This document shows positions 15,422-22,809 of a stretch of DNA of 22,809 bases, in pieces. The DNA is taken from NCBI GenBank assembly GCA_030634605.1, contig DAOWAK010000002.1, positions 1-22,809 on the forward strand, in the 5' to 3' direction. Source of the DNA: Sedimentisphaerales bacterium. GTDB lineage: Bacteria; Planctomycetota; Phycisphaerae; Sedimentisphaerales; SM23-30. A program made the position numbers and the translations under genes. The notes beneath the pieces were generated by a model. The model made no database searches. It was not told the origin of the DNA and was given only the letters and a program-made list of their open reading frames with translations. The number at the start of each line of letters is the position of its first letter. Position 1 is the stretch's first letter.

Positions 15422-17463
15422 GTAAAAGCACCAATTTATCACCCCGGCGGGCGGAAGTGTTATCTCTGATAGCGTTATTTTTGCAGATACTCTTTTTTGT
15501 CTTTGCGATGTTAATTGCCAATAATGCTTATTCTTTGGCGGGGGGGGTAGTTGCCTGGCATTTTTTGGGTGGTGTCGGGATTTGGCTGATTTTGATACTG
15601 CAGTTTCGTCAGCGTCGCTTGGCCCTGGAGGAGCATCTGGATGTCGAGCAGTACCAGCGGCTAAAACGGGAAGGCAAGGACACTTCGGTTTTTGAGAGTT
15701 CAGTAGTCGAAGGCAGTATGCACCTGTCCCAGAGACGGCTGGACTGGCTGGAGAAGTATTTGCTGCCGATTTTTTCGGTGCTGACCGCGGTTTACCTGCT
15801 GGTAATGGGTTTTGTGCTTTTTCGGACAATAAGAGCAACTACCGACCTGATTACTATTAGTCCGGAGGTGCGGGACAGTTTTCTGGAATCAGCGTTGTAT
15901 CTGGTGTTGCTGGCGGTTGTTAGTTTTTTGTTTTCCCGGTATGCCTCGGGAATGAGCCAGCAAAACCAGTGGCGGCCATTGCGGGCCGGGGGAAGTTATC
16001 TGTTCAGTAACGCGCTATCCTGTTTTGCGTTGGCGATCATATTTGCGATCATAATATTGTCCGGTAACGTTCGTTATGCGATTGCTGAACGGATAATGGC
16101 TTATGTGATGGTGGCGGGGATGATGTTAATTGGCGCCGAAATCATTTTGAACCTGGTGTTGGACGCGTTTAGCCCGCGAGTGAAGGGTCGCTATCGTCGG
16201 GCAGCGTTTGAGTCGAGATTATTAGGTTTGTTCAGTGAGCCGGGTGGGATCATGCGGACCGCGGCTCACGCAATAGATTATCAGTTTGGTTTCAAGGTTT
16301 CGGAGACCTGGTTCTACAAGCTGCTGGAGCGGGCAGTAGTCCCTTTGCTGCTGATACAGCTTTTTGCATTGTATGTGTTGAGCTGTGTTGCGATAGTTCC
16401 ACCGGGCAATGTGGGTGTGCTGGAGCGTTGGGGGCGGCCGATAAATATTGATGATCCACTCACCAGCGGTATCCATTTCAAGTTGCCCTGGCCCATTGAC
16501 CAGGTGAGACCGTTTCCTGTAGAGCGGTTGCAGATGTTAGAAGTTGGCTTCAAGAAAAAACCACCGAAAATTGACGAACAGGGCAATAAACAAGCGGATA
16601 TGACGCCGATCTTTTGGCCTAAGGAACACTGGGCCCAGGAATATCCATTTCTGGTGGCCAGTGGCGAAACGGAAGAACAGGAGTCCGGTGATGGCGAAGC
16701 TGTGGAAACTAAACCAGAAGGATTACCGGAGACATCAAGAGGTGTGCCGGAGGAAAAAATAAGCGGCTTTAATATGCTGGTGGTCGCTGTGGGGGTGCAC
16801 TATCGGATCACAGATGTAGCCCGGTATGGCTACGGCAGTGATTACTGTTATGAAGATCCCCGCAGTTTGATTGAGTCGATCTGTTATCGCCAGATGATGT
16901 ATCATGCCGCCAATTCGGATATGGAAACCCTGTTGGGTCCGGGCAGTCAGTTGACGATGCAGTCTTTGAAGGAATTAATTCAGGCCAAGGTGGATGAATG
17001 CAAAATGGGAGTGGAGGTTGTTTTTGTCGGGCTCGAATCGGTCCATCCGCCCATCGAAGTGGCGCCGGCTTTTGAAGAGGTAATTTCGGCCTTGCAGCAA
17101 AAGCAGGCCAAAATTCTCGAAGCCCAGGGGCGGGCGGAAGAAATTATGGCTCAGGCGAAAGCTAAAGCTGTGGTTCTGGAAAACCAGGCCCGGGCTTATG
17201 CCTTTGAAAGGGAAGCCCTGGCCAAGGCCGACGCGGATCGATTTGCTCATCAGGCAAGTGCATATGAAAAGGGTGGAAATGTTTACCTGGAGCGAGAGTA
17301 TTTGTCGGTTTTGGAAGAAATGTTACCGGCGATGCGTAAGTATGTGTTGACGTCGGATAATGTGGATAGTTGGGTGTATGAGATGGATATGAAGGAAAAA
17401 CTTCAATCAGACATATTCAGCGAAATGGGCGTTTCAGAAAAAGCCGAGGAGGCCCCTAGATGA
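15418..17463 (+). CDS. Polytopic SPFH/Band 7 protein, HflK-like
   Basis: The start is set at ATG 15418, coupled to the leader stop; ATG 15400 would add six residues. The product is 681 residues, much longer than a typical HflK (about 400). Six membrane helices (about 14-35, 40-62, 115-136, 156-174, 198-215, 225-248) come before a seventh (about 305-328) that leads into the SPFH domain at VPPGNVGVLERWGRP. The SPFH domain carries an acidic, Pro/Glu-rich insert (about 414-448). A long Ala/Glu/Lys coiled coil (about 550-615) follows, ending in VLEEMLPAMRKYVL. SPFH proteins form ring or dome oligomers in membranes, and HflK/HflC cap the FtsH protease. No ftsH is present. It overlaps the next gene by ATGA. 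Confidence 0.88.
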   Translation: MSKSTNLSPRRAEVLSLIALFLQILFFVFAMLIANNAYSLAGGVVAWHFLGGVGIWLILILQFRQRRLALEEHLDVEQYQRLKREGKDTSVFESSVVEGSMHLSQRRLDWLEKYLLPIFSVLTAVYLLVMGFVLFRTIRATTDLITISPEVRDSFLESALYLVLLAVVSFLFSRYASGMSQQNQWRPLRAGGSYLFSNALSCFALAIIFAIIILSGNVRYAIAERIMAYVMVAGMMLIGAEIILNLVLDAFSPRVKGRYRRAAFESRLLGLFSEPGGIMRTAAHAIDYQFGFKVSETWFYKLLERAVVPLLLIQLFALYVLSCVAIVPPGNVGVLERWGRPINIDDPLTSGIHFKLPWPIDQVRPFPVERLQMLEVGFKKKPPKIDEQGNKQADMTPIFWPKEHWAQEYPFLVASGETEEQESGDGEAVETKPEGLPETSRGVPEEKISGFNMLVVAVGVHYRITDVARYGYGSDYCYEDPRSLIESICYRQMMYHAANSDMETLLGPGSQLTMQSLKELIQAKVDECKMGVEVVFVGLESVHPPIEVAPAFEEVISALQQKQAKILEAQGRAEEIMAQAKAKAVVLENQARAYAFEREALAKADADRFAHQASAYEKGGNVYLEREYLSVLEEMLPAMRKYVLTSDNVDSWVYEMDMKEKLQSDIFSEMGVSEKAEEAPR

Positions 17464-18443
17464 AAAAACATATTGGTGTAATTGTGCTGGCGTTTACAAT
17501 TGTGAGTATTCTGGTACTGTACTCAATTACTTTTACCGTGCGTACCCGGGAAAAGGCCCTGGTTTTAACCCTGGGAAAGATTTCTCGAACGGTGGAAAAG
17601 TCCGGCCTGCAGTGGAAATGGCCCTGGCCCGGGCAGAGTGTGGTAAAGTTTGACGGTCGCATAAAGACTTTGCAGCAGCAGTTGACCCAAAAGGCAACCA
17701 GGGACAAACAGAATGTTGTATTGTCCGTTTATGTCAACTGGCAGATAGAGGACGCCGAGGTGTTTTACCGCCGATTTAGTCCCAGCGGCGCTATCAACAA
17801 AGAAGAAGTGCTGTATAAAGCAAAAGAGGCTTTGAGGGGCTGGATAAGCGACGCCAGTAATATAATTAGTGAATACAATTTCGATGAACTGGTAACTCTC
17901 GATAGCAACCGATTTAAATTACGCGAGCTTGAAAAAGGTTCCGATGGCCAAGTGGGCGGCATGCTTAAACGGGTACGCGACAAAGCTGCTTCCGGCGATG
18001 GTTACGGCATTGCTATAGTTGATCTTGGTATCAGAAGCTTGGGGGTGCCTGACGATGTGACTGGTAAAGTGTTTGAACGGATGCGTGCCGACCGATATGC
18101 CGAAGTACGTAAGTATGTTTCCCAGGGTGCAAGGGAGGCTTCAACAATTATCAGTAGAGCTACCAGTGAGGCGACTATGCTTGAAGCCAAGGCGCAGGCC
18201 AAGGCCAAGGAAACCATGGGTCAGGGTGACGCCAAGGCGGCCGAGCATTATTCAGCTTATCTGAAGAATCCGGAATTGGCCAATTTTTTGCGCCGGCTCG
18301 AGACGTTGAGGAAAACCCTGAATAACCGCACAACCATTATCCTTGACAAGCAGACCCCGCCTTACGAATTGCTGGAATCCGGACCCAAACTGAAATCTAC
18401 TCCGCCGGCTGCAGTTCCGGCGGCAAGTGGCCGGAATCGCTAG
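17460..18443 (+). CDS. hflC: SPFH/Band 7 protein, HflC-like
   Basis: The ATG at 17460 overlaps the preceding stop, with AGGAGG (17447-17452) seven bases upstream. The product is 327 residues, normal for HflC. One N-terminal helix (about 5-24) is followed by the SPFH domain beginning VRTREKALVLTLGK, with GLQWKWPWP typical of HflC/HflK (HFKWPW-like). A coiled coil rich in Ala and Glu (REASTIISRATSEA..., about 225-260) follows, then the YLKNPELANFLRRLETLRK segment and a Pro/Ala-rich tail. It should hetero-oligomerise with the flanking HflK-like proteins. The gene symbol is by family resemblance only. Confidence 0.85.
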   Translation: MKKHIGVIVLAFTIVSILVLYSITFTVRTREKALVLTLGKISRTVEKSGLQWKWPWPGQSVVKFDGRIKTLQQQLTQKATRDKQNVVLSVYVNWQIEDAEVFYRRFSPSGAINKEEVLYKAKEALRGWISDASNIISEYNFDELVTLDSNRFKLRELEKGSDGQVGGMLKRVRDKAASGDGYGIAIVDLGIRSLGVPDDVTGKVFERMRADRYAEVRKYVSQGAREASTIISRATSEATMLEAKAQAKAKETMGQGDAKAAEHYSAYLKNPELANFLRRLETLRKTLNNRTTIILDKQTPPYELLESGPKLKSTPPAAVPAASGRNR

Positions 18444-18496
18444 TTCGCCCAGGCGGCAATAAATTTCGAGACAGGTAATTGCGGAGAATTTACGAT

Positions 18497-19876
18497 ATGA
18501 GTAATAAAACTGGTGAAAATAAATCTCAGCCCGGCAGCGGTCAGAAACCAAATCCTGCCCCGTCGGATGTTGAAGGCTTGGATCCCGCCAGTAAAGCGTT
18601 GGTAGATGCATTGCGCATCAGCTTTGTGATGCTGAAGATTATCATGTTTTGCATGGTCGGTTTATTTGCCTGGACCTGTCTATATACGGTCGGGCCGAAT
18701 GAGCAGGCGATCGAATTGCGTTTCGGCAGGATAAAAGGTTACGGTGCTTTAGCGGTTAATGGTCCCGGGCCGCACTGGAAATGGCCTGAACCCATCGAAG
18801 AAGCCGTTATGATCCCCAGCAAAGATTCGGTTCGTCAGTTGGATGTTGATTCTTTCTGGTACACGGTAGATAGAAAAGCTGAAGCTATGGGAAGGGTAAC
18901 GCGTGTAGATCCGACTCTGCAGTTTGCCAAAGACGGCTACAGTCTGACCGCTTCGCAAAGTGCTGTTGAAATGAATATCGCCAATAATACCGGAACAGAT
19001 CCGCAAGGCCTGGGGATTGCTGCCCAGGGCGTGGATTATAATATTGTTCATTCGCAGTGGCGTTTACGTTACCGGATAGTGAATCCGCTACGTTTTTTCG
19101 AGCAATTGTGGGATGGCACCGAAGGGGTTTTGGTTAAAGGCGATGGTTGGTATGCGGTCAATGATTTTTTACGTAAAATTGTTTCTGATGCAGTTATCGT
19201 TACCAGTGCCAATCACGATATCCGCGAGATACTATGGGACAATGTAATTGGCTATCAGGGTGAGGTGAAAAGACTGGTTGAGGAGCGTTTGGCAGCTCTC
19301 GATGTGGGGCTGGAGATTATCGGTCTGGATCTGATGGAAAAAATTCCGCCGCGTCAGGTAAAAAGGGCTTTCGATGCCGCCCAGCAGGCGCGTAATGCAG
19401 CTAAAAGTCAGGTCATTGATGCCGGAGCCGTGGCCAGTGAAATTGTTGATAATGCCCAGGCAGACGCGGCCAGGTTGAATGCCGAAGCAAAAAGTTATTA
19501 TACCAAAGTTGTTGAGTCGGCAAATGCTGATGCCAGGTATCTTTCGGAAGTAACCGGTAAAATTGAAGATGCGGCAAATCAACGCGTCTCTGGAGATGGG
19601 CCTGTTGCTCTCAAAGAGCGTCAACAGGCTTATGCCGAGTTGCTTGCGGTAACCATGGATCAATTATACCAGGAGACGCTGCGGGAAGTTTTGGCTAACG
19701 CGGATGAAAATTTCGTCATGCCGGTCTCGGGCTCAAAGCCGCTCGAAATGCGCATGTATATGAGCCGCGATGCTATGATACCAGTTCGACAGCGCGAGAG
19801 TGCTGCAAAACTGAAAAGGCAACAGCTGGATGAGCAGGAGCGAAAGGCCGCGGGAGCGATGAAAAACGAAAGATAG
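18497..19876 (+). CDS. hflK: Second HflK-like SPFH/Band 7 protein
   Basis: The start is ATG 18497, with GGAGAA eight bases upstream; a TTG at 18479 in the same frame lacks support. The product is 459 residues. A Gly/Pro/Ser-rich cytoplasmic N-terminus is followed by one membrane helix (about 43-65) and the SPFH domain opening with VGPNEQAIELRFGRIKG and HWKWPEPIEE. An unusual stretch (about 115-175) inside the SPFH domain is longer than in E. coli HflK. The domain continues to VGLEIIGLDLMEKIPPRQVKRAFDAAQQARNAA (split: DLMEKIPPRQVKRAFDA is the HflK-like part). A coiled coil and the C-terminal segment MPVSGSKPLEMRMYM follow. It ends the three-gene SPFH operon, 53 bases after the HflC-like gene. 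Confidence 0.87.
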   Translation: MSNKTGENKSQPGSGQKPNPAPSDVEGLDPASKALVDALRISFVMLKIIMFCMVGLFAWTCLYTVGPNEQAIELRFGRIKGYGALAVNGPGPHWKWPEPIEEAVMIPSKDSVRQLDVDSFWYTVDRKAEAMGRVTRVDPTLQFAKDGYSLTASQSAVEMNIANNTGTDPQGLGIAAQGVDYNIVHSQWRLRYRIVNPLRFFEQLWDGTEGVLVKGDGWYAVNDFLRKIVSDAVIVTSANHDIREILWDNVIGYQGEVKRLVEERLAALDVGLEIIGLDLMEKIPPRQVKRAFDAAQQARNAAKSQVIDAGAVASEIVDNAQADAARLNAEAKSYYTKVVESANADARYLSEVTGKIEDAANQRVSGDGPVALKERQQAYAELLAVTMDQLYQETLREVLANADENFVMPVSGSKPLEMRMYMSRDAMIPVRQRESAAKLKRQQLDEQERKAAGAMKNER

Positions 19877-19932
19877 CCGACGGTGATGCCGACGGCAGAT
19901 ATGTTTCGGGCAATACCGATAACGATTGAGTT

Positions 19933-19995
19933 TTCCCGGTTCATAGTGCCACAAACCCATTGTAAGCGGTAGCTTACAATTCGCACTATCGGGAA
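19933..19995. promoter_or_regulatory. Nested inverted repeat between the SPFH operon and the metal ATPase
   Basis: Three nested arms are perfect: TTCCCG (19933-19938) with CGGGAA (19990-19995), ATAGTGC (19943-19949) with GCACTAT (19983-19989), and ATTGTAAGC (19959-19967) with GCTTACAAT (19972-19980), the last closing a GGTA loop. The left side carries extra bases (GTTC and CACAAACCC) that bulge. As RNA this is a long hairpin with internal loops. As DNA the inner 22 bases could be an operator. There is no T-run after it, so it is not a standard intrinsic terminator. Confidence 0.65.
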
Positions 19996-20043
19996 TTCTC
20001 ACTTGGTTTGAGTATATAAATGCCGGGGGGTGAGGATTGATAA

Positions 20044-22074
20044 ATGGGTTTACATAATCATCATAACTTAATGGATAATCAGGCTGTTGGTGACGGCAAA
20101 TCAACCCAGTCTAAAGCGTTCCGAGTCAGTTTGTCTTTGCTGGGAACACTTTTGGGTGGGGCGTTGTTAATCAACAGCTTGGTGGCGGAATACCTTTTCC
20201 CTGAAGGGAACAATCATGCCGAGATGATGGCAATGGTTGGGGCGATACTGTTGGCGACCCCGATCATCTGGCATGCAATGCACAGTCTGATGACTGGTCA
20301 CGGGCACATGGACGAGTTGGTGGCGCTGGCAATTCTGGCGGCTTTTGCGGTTGAAGATTATCGCACTGCCGGGGCGGTGGCGTTTTTTATGCTGCTGGCG
20401 GAACTGATCGAAACGCGAACCGCTTTGGGGGCCCGGGCATCCATTGAATCATTGATTCGGATTACTCCGACAACCGCCCATCTGCTCAACGCCGGCGGCA
20501 CCGAATCCGAAGTGGAAGCTTCGACGTTGGAACCGGGCAATAAAATTCGTGTTCGTCCCGGTGATAATATTCCCGCCGACGGCAAGGTGGTTTCGGGTGA
20601 ATCGACGGTTAATCAGGCCACCATCACCGGTGAATCGGTTCCGGTTGACAAGGCTGTGGGTGATCAGGCTTTTGCCGGCACGACCAATCTGACCGGCGTA
20701 CTGGATATTGAGGTGGCCATGGCCGGACGCGAGACCACTCTTGGCCGGGTACAGTCGATGATTATGCAGGCCGAGAGCACCAAAATTCCCATCATGCGGA
20801 TAATCGACCGTTACGTGCACTGGTACACGCCAACCATTTTAATGATCGCGGTAATTATCTTTGCGTTTACCAATAATAATCTGGAACGGGCAATCGCCAC
20901 GTTAATTATCGCCTGCCCCTGTGCGTTGATTCTGGCAACTCCCACTGCTATGGTGGCTGCGTTGAGTAGTGCCGCCCGTCTCGGGATTCTGGTGAGGAAT
21001 GTTTCTGATCTGGAATCGGCCGGCAAGATGAATGCGATGATTTTCGATAAAACCGGGACCTTGACCACCGGGCAGCTTGCGGTAACAAAATTAACCCCGA
21101 TTGCCAATGTTGACCCCGCCGAGATGCTCAATGCCGCAGCTTCGGCTGAGCAATTCAGTAAACACCCCGCCGCCAAGGCGCTGGTGGATGTCGCCCGAAA
21201 AGCCAAGCTGGATTTGGCCCAGCCGAAAAACTTCGAGGAAGTTTCCGGCCGCGGCGTAAAAGCGATAATCAATGGCAAACAGGTTATGGTAGGGCGTGAA
21301 AACTGGCTCCAGACCCAGGGCGTGGACATGTCCGCCCTGCAGGACGAGAAAATGGCTTCGCCTGAAGGTGTCAGTCTCCTGTATATCGCTCAGGAGAAAA
21401 AATGCATCGGATGGATCGGCATGGAAGATCGCACCAGAGAAGAAGCCCGTGATGCGGTTAGCGATCTTGCTGAACTGGGCATGAAAAGGCTGATCATGGT
21501 TACTGGCGACCGGTTGGCGGTGGCCAAACGTGTAGCGGCTGAGATGGGCTGCAGCGAAGTCAAAGCCGAGTGCCTGCCTCAGGAAAAACTCCAACTGGTG
21601 CGGGAATTGCAAAAGGAAGGTTATCAGGTTGCGGTTGTGGGTGACGGCGTCAACGATGCTCCGGCGCTGGCTGCGGGCGATTTGAGCGTGGCCATGGGGG
21701 CCGCCGGAAGTGATGTAGCAATTCACAGCGCCTCAATCGCTTTGATGAACAATGATTTGAGGAGGTTGTCTTTCCTGGTGCGGTTGTCACGGATAACCCG
21801 AAAAGTAGTATTGCAGAATCTGGGTTTTGGTATCTTATTTATTATTGTCGGAATCGCTCTAACTGCTAAGGGGTGGATTATTCCGATAGTGGCGGTTATG
21901 CTCCACCTGGTTTCGTCATTGATAATTATTTTTAATAGTGCCCGACTGGTACGCTTTGGAGAAGAGCTGAGTTCTCACACCGAGCAACTACAGGAAATGG
22001 CCGATCGGGGTGAGATCGTCGAAGTGAACGACCAGGGCCAGGGTTCCGAACAGACGCAGGTAGCCCCGGCATAG
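20044..22074 (+). CDS. P1B-type heavy-metal-transporting ATPase
   Basis: The product is 676 residues. GAGGA (20032-20036) lies seven bases before the ATG. Motifs in order are TGES (195-198, actuator), CPC (291-293, CPCALILATP), D335-KTGT (phosphorylation), SKHPAAKA (HP at 374-375, ATP binding), TGD (487-489) and GDGVNDAPAL (533-542). There are about eight membrane helices. It lacks the N-terminal HMA/CxxC metal-binding domain and instead starts with a short His-rich tail (MGLHNHHN), with more His at 77-88 (WHAMHSLMTGHGHMD). The last helix has MLHLVSSLIIIFNSARL rather than the Cu-type SS/N or Zn-type D motif, so I do not name the metal (Cu, Zn, Co or Ni remain possible). The C-terminus is acidic and Gln-rich. 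It exports metal from the cytoplasm, by family. Confidence 0.93.
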   Translation: MGLHNHHNLMDNQAVGDGKSTQSKAFRVSLSLLGTLLGGALLINSLVAEYLFPEGNNHAEMMAMVGAILLATPIIWHAMHSLMTGHGHMDELVALAILAAFAVEDYRTAGAVAFFMLLAELIETRTALGARASIESLIRITPTTAHLLNAGGTESEVEASTLEPGNKIRVRPGDNIPADGKVVSGESTVNQATITGESVPVDKAVGDQAFAGTTNLTGVLDIEVAMAGRETTLGRVQSMIMQAESTKIPIMRIIDRYVHWYTPTILMIAVIIFAFTNNNLERAIATLIIACPCALILATPTAMVAALSSAARLGILVRNVSDLESAGKMNAMIFDKTGTLTTGQLAVTKLTPIANVDPAEMLNAAASAEQFSKHPAAKALVDVARKAKLDLAQPKNFEEVSGRGVKAIINGKQVMVGRENWLQTQGVDMSALQDEKMASPEGVSLLYIAQEKKCIGWIGMEDRTREEARDAVSDLAELGMKRLIMVTGDRLAVAKRVAAEMGCSEVKAECLPQEKLQLVRELQKEGYQVAVVGDGVNDAPALAAGDLSVAMGAAGSDVAIHSASIALMNNDLRRLSFLVRLSRITRKVVLQNLGFGILFIIVGIALTAKGWIIPIVAVMLHLVSSLIIIFNSARLVRFGEELSSHTEQLQEMADRGEIVEVNDQGQGSEQTQVAPA

Positions 22075-22100
22075 TATGCCGAAACGAAAATACATCAATT

Positions 22101-22113
22101 ATACCTCAGGTAT
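22101..22113. promoter_or_regulatory. Short palindrome upstream of the ABC ATPase
   Basis: ATACCT (22101-22106), one C, then AGGTAT (22108-22113) is a perfect 6-bp inverted repeat about 60 bases before the ABC ATPase start and 27 bases after the metal ATPase stop. It could be an operator half-site pair, or chance. No terminator was found between the two genes, so they may be co-transcribed. Confidence 0.3.
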
Positions 22114-22173
22114 CACTGTGCGGATGGAATTTGCAAAGAGTATTATCGATCATCAAAGAAGATGGTGACAATT

Positions 22174-22809
22174 ATGGCAGATAATAAAAGCGAACTGGCA
22201 ATCAAAACTGAGGGGCTGACCAAGTTTTTTCGGGATTTCTGGGGGCATAAGCGGGTAGTCGCGATTGACAGTCTTGATCTGGAAGTTCGCAGCCGCGAAG
22301 TTTATGGTTTGCTGGGCCCGAACGGTTCGGGAAAAAGCACCACCGTCAAAGTTCTGCTGGGCTTGTTGTTTCCTTCACGCGGCTCGGTTAATGTGCTGGG
22401 ATTTCCACCCGGCGAAGTAAAAATCAACGCGCGAATTGGGTATCTGCCGGAAGAATCTCATTTGTACCCGTTCTTGAGTGCGCGAGAAACCCTGGATTTC
22501 TATGGCCGACTTTTCGGGCTGAGTTCAGCCGAAAGAAAAATGCGTATCGACAGCTTATTGGAAATGGTGGGCCTGACCAGTGTCGGCCGCCGTCCGATAG
22601 GTGAGTTTTCCAAGGGGATGGCCAGGAGAATCGGCCTGGCTCAGGCACTCATTAATGACCCCGATCTTCTAATCCTCGATGAGCCGACCTCCGGGCTGGA
22701 CCCCATCGGGACTCGTCAGATCAAGGACCTGATTCTTCAGTTAAGTCAGCGGGGAAAAACCGTCTTGTTGTGCAGTCATTTGCTGGCAGATGTCGAAGAT
22801 GTTTGCGAC
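22174..22809 (+). CDS. ABC-2-type transporter ATP-binding protein (3' end missing)
   Basis: The frame is open to the last base: 212 codons with no stop. The start is ATG 22174, with GGTGA just upstream; an in-frame ATG at 22162 is possible. Walker A is GPNGSGKST (48-56). The Q-loop position reads YLPEES (E93), common in ABC-2 ATPases. The signature is FSKGM (145-149), Walker B LLILDE (165-170), the D-loop SGLDP, and the switch histidine H202 (SHLL). It should pair with an ABC-2 permease. One is at 14024-15004 on the other strand, but the cognate may lie beyond the right edge. Confidence 0.93.
   Translation, partial: MADNKSELAIKTEGLTKFFRDFWGHKRVVAIDSLDLEVRSREVYGLLGPNGSGKSTTVKVLLGLLFPSRGSVNVLGFPPGEVKINARIGYLPEESHLYPFLSARETLDFYGRLFGLSSAERKMRIDSLLEMVGLTSVGRRPIGEFSKGMARRIGLAQALINDPDLLILDEPTSGLDPIGTRQIKDLILQLSQRGKTVLLCSHLLADVEDVCD

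Noticed and set aside
19933..19995. Reading the nested inverted repeat as a plain terminator of the SPFH operon
   Set aside because: No T-run follows on the plus strand and the structure is complex, so it is listed as a possible regulatory element instead.
1..22809. CRISPR array, tRNA, rRNA, transposase or prophage genes
   Set aside because: No evenly spaced direct repeats with unique spacers, no tRNA-like cloverleaf noticed by eye, and no mobile-element protein among the open frames. A tRNA search program was not available.

Overview
The window most likely comes from a planctomycete, probably of the Phycisphaerae or a related lineage. This is inferred from gene content, not from a marker gene. 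The clues are a giant acidic secreted-type repeat protein, HlyD-like adaptors fused to GAF domains or to a site-2-type metalloprotease, a three-gene SPFH (HflK/HflC-like) operon, and medium GC with frequent TTG/GTG-type starts. No rRNA, tRNA, CRISPR array or transposase gene was seen.

Region 1 (1-4980, + strand) is the 3' part of a giant gene, open at the left edge (1635 codons visible), encoding a beta-solenoid-like, Gly/Asp/Asn-rich protein. It ends in two tandem hairpins, the second a long-stemmed terminator. Region 2 (about 4981-5465) is a non-coding spacer holding a degenerate repeat block and a minus-strand terminator-like hairpin.

Region 3 (5484-10686, + strand) is a compact three-gene cluster. 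It encodes a GAF-GAF-TM-HlyD adaptor, a small secreted HlyD adaptor, and a polytopic protein joining a PqqD-like domain, an M50 (HExxH) protease core and a HlyD adaptor half. No pump ATPase, RND channel or TolC homologue accompanies them. This is the best candidate here for an undescribed system: an adaptor/intramembrane-protease complex that may handle envelope polypeptides, possibly the giant protein next door.

Region 4 (10731-13930, - strand) is a thiS-thiG-dinG operon (thiazole synthesis plus a DinG-type Fe-S helicase) behind a near-consensus sigma70-type promoter. Region 5 (14024-15004, - strand) is an ABC-2-type permease, preceded by a doubtful small ORF.

Region 6 (15243-19876, + strand) starts with a candidate promoter and a short leader ORF, followed by three SPFH genes: a 7-TM HflK-like protein, an HflC-like protein, and a second HflK-like protein. 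Region 7 (19877-22809, + strand) has a nested inverted repeat upstream of a P1B-type metal ATPase that lacks an HMA domain but has a His-rich N-terminus. An ABC-2-type ATPase follows and runs off the right edge. Regions 5 to 7 look like an envelope/membrane-maintenance neighbourhood. The permease and the ABC ATPase could be partners, but the ATPase's usual partner would be expected just downstream, outside the window.
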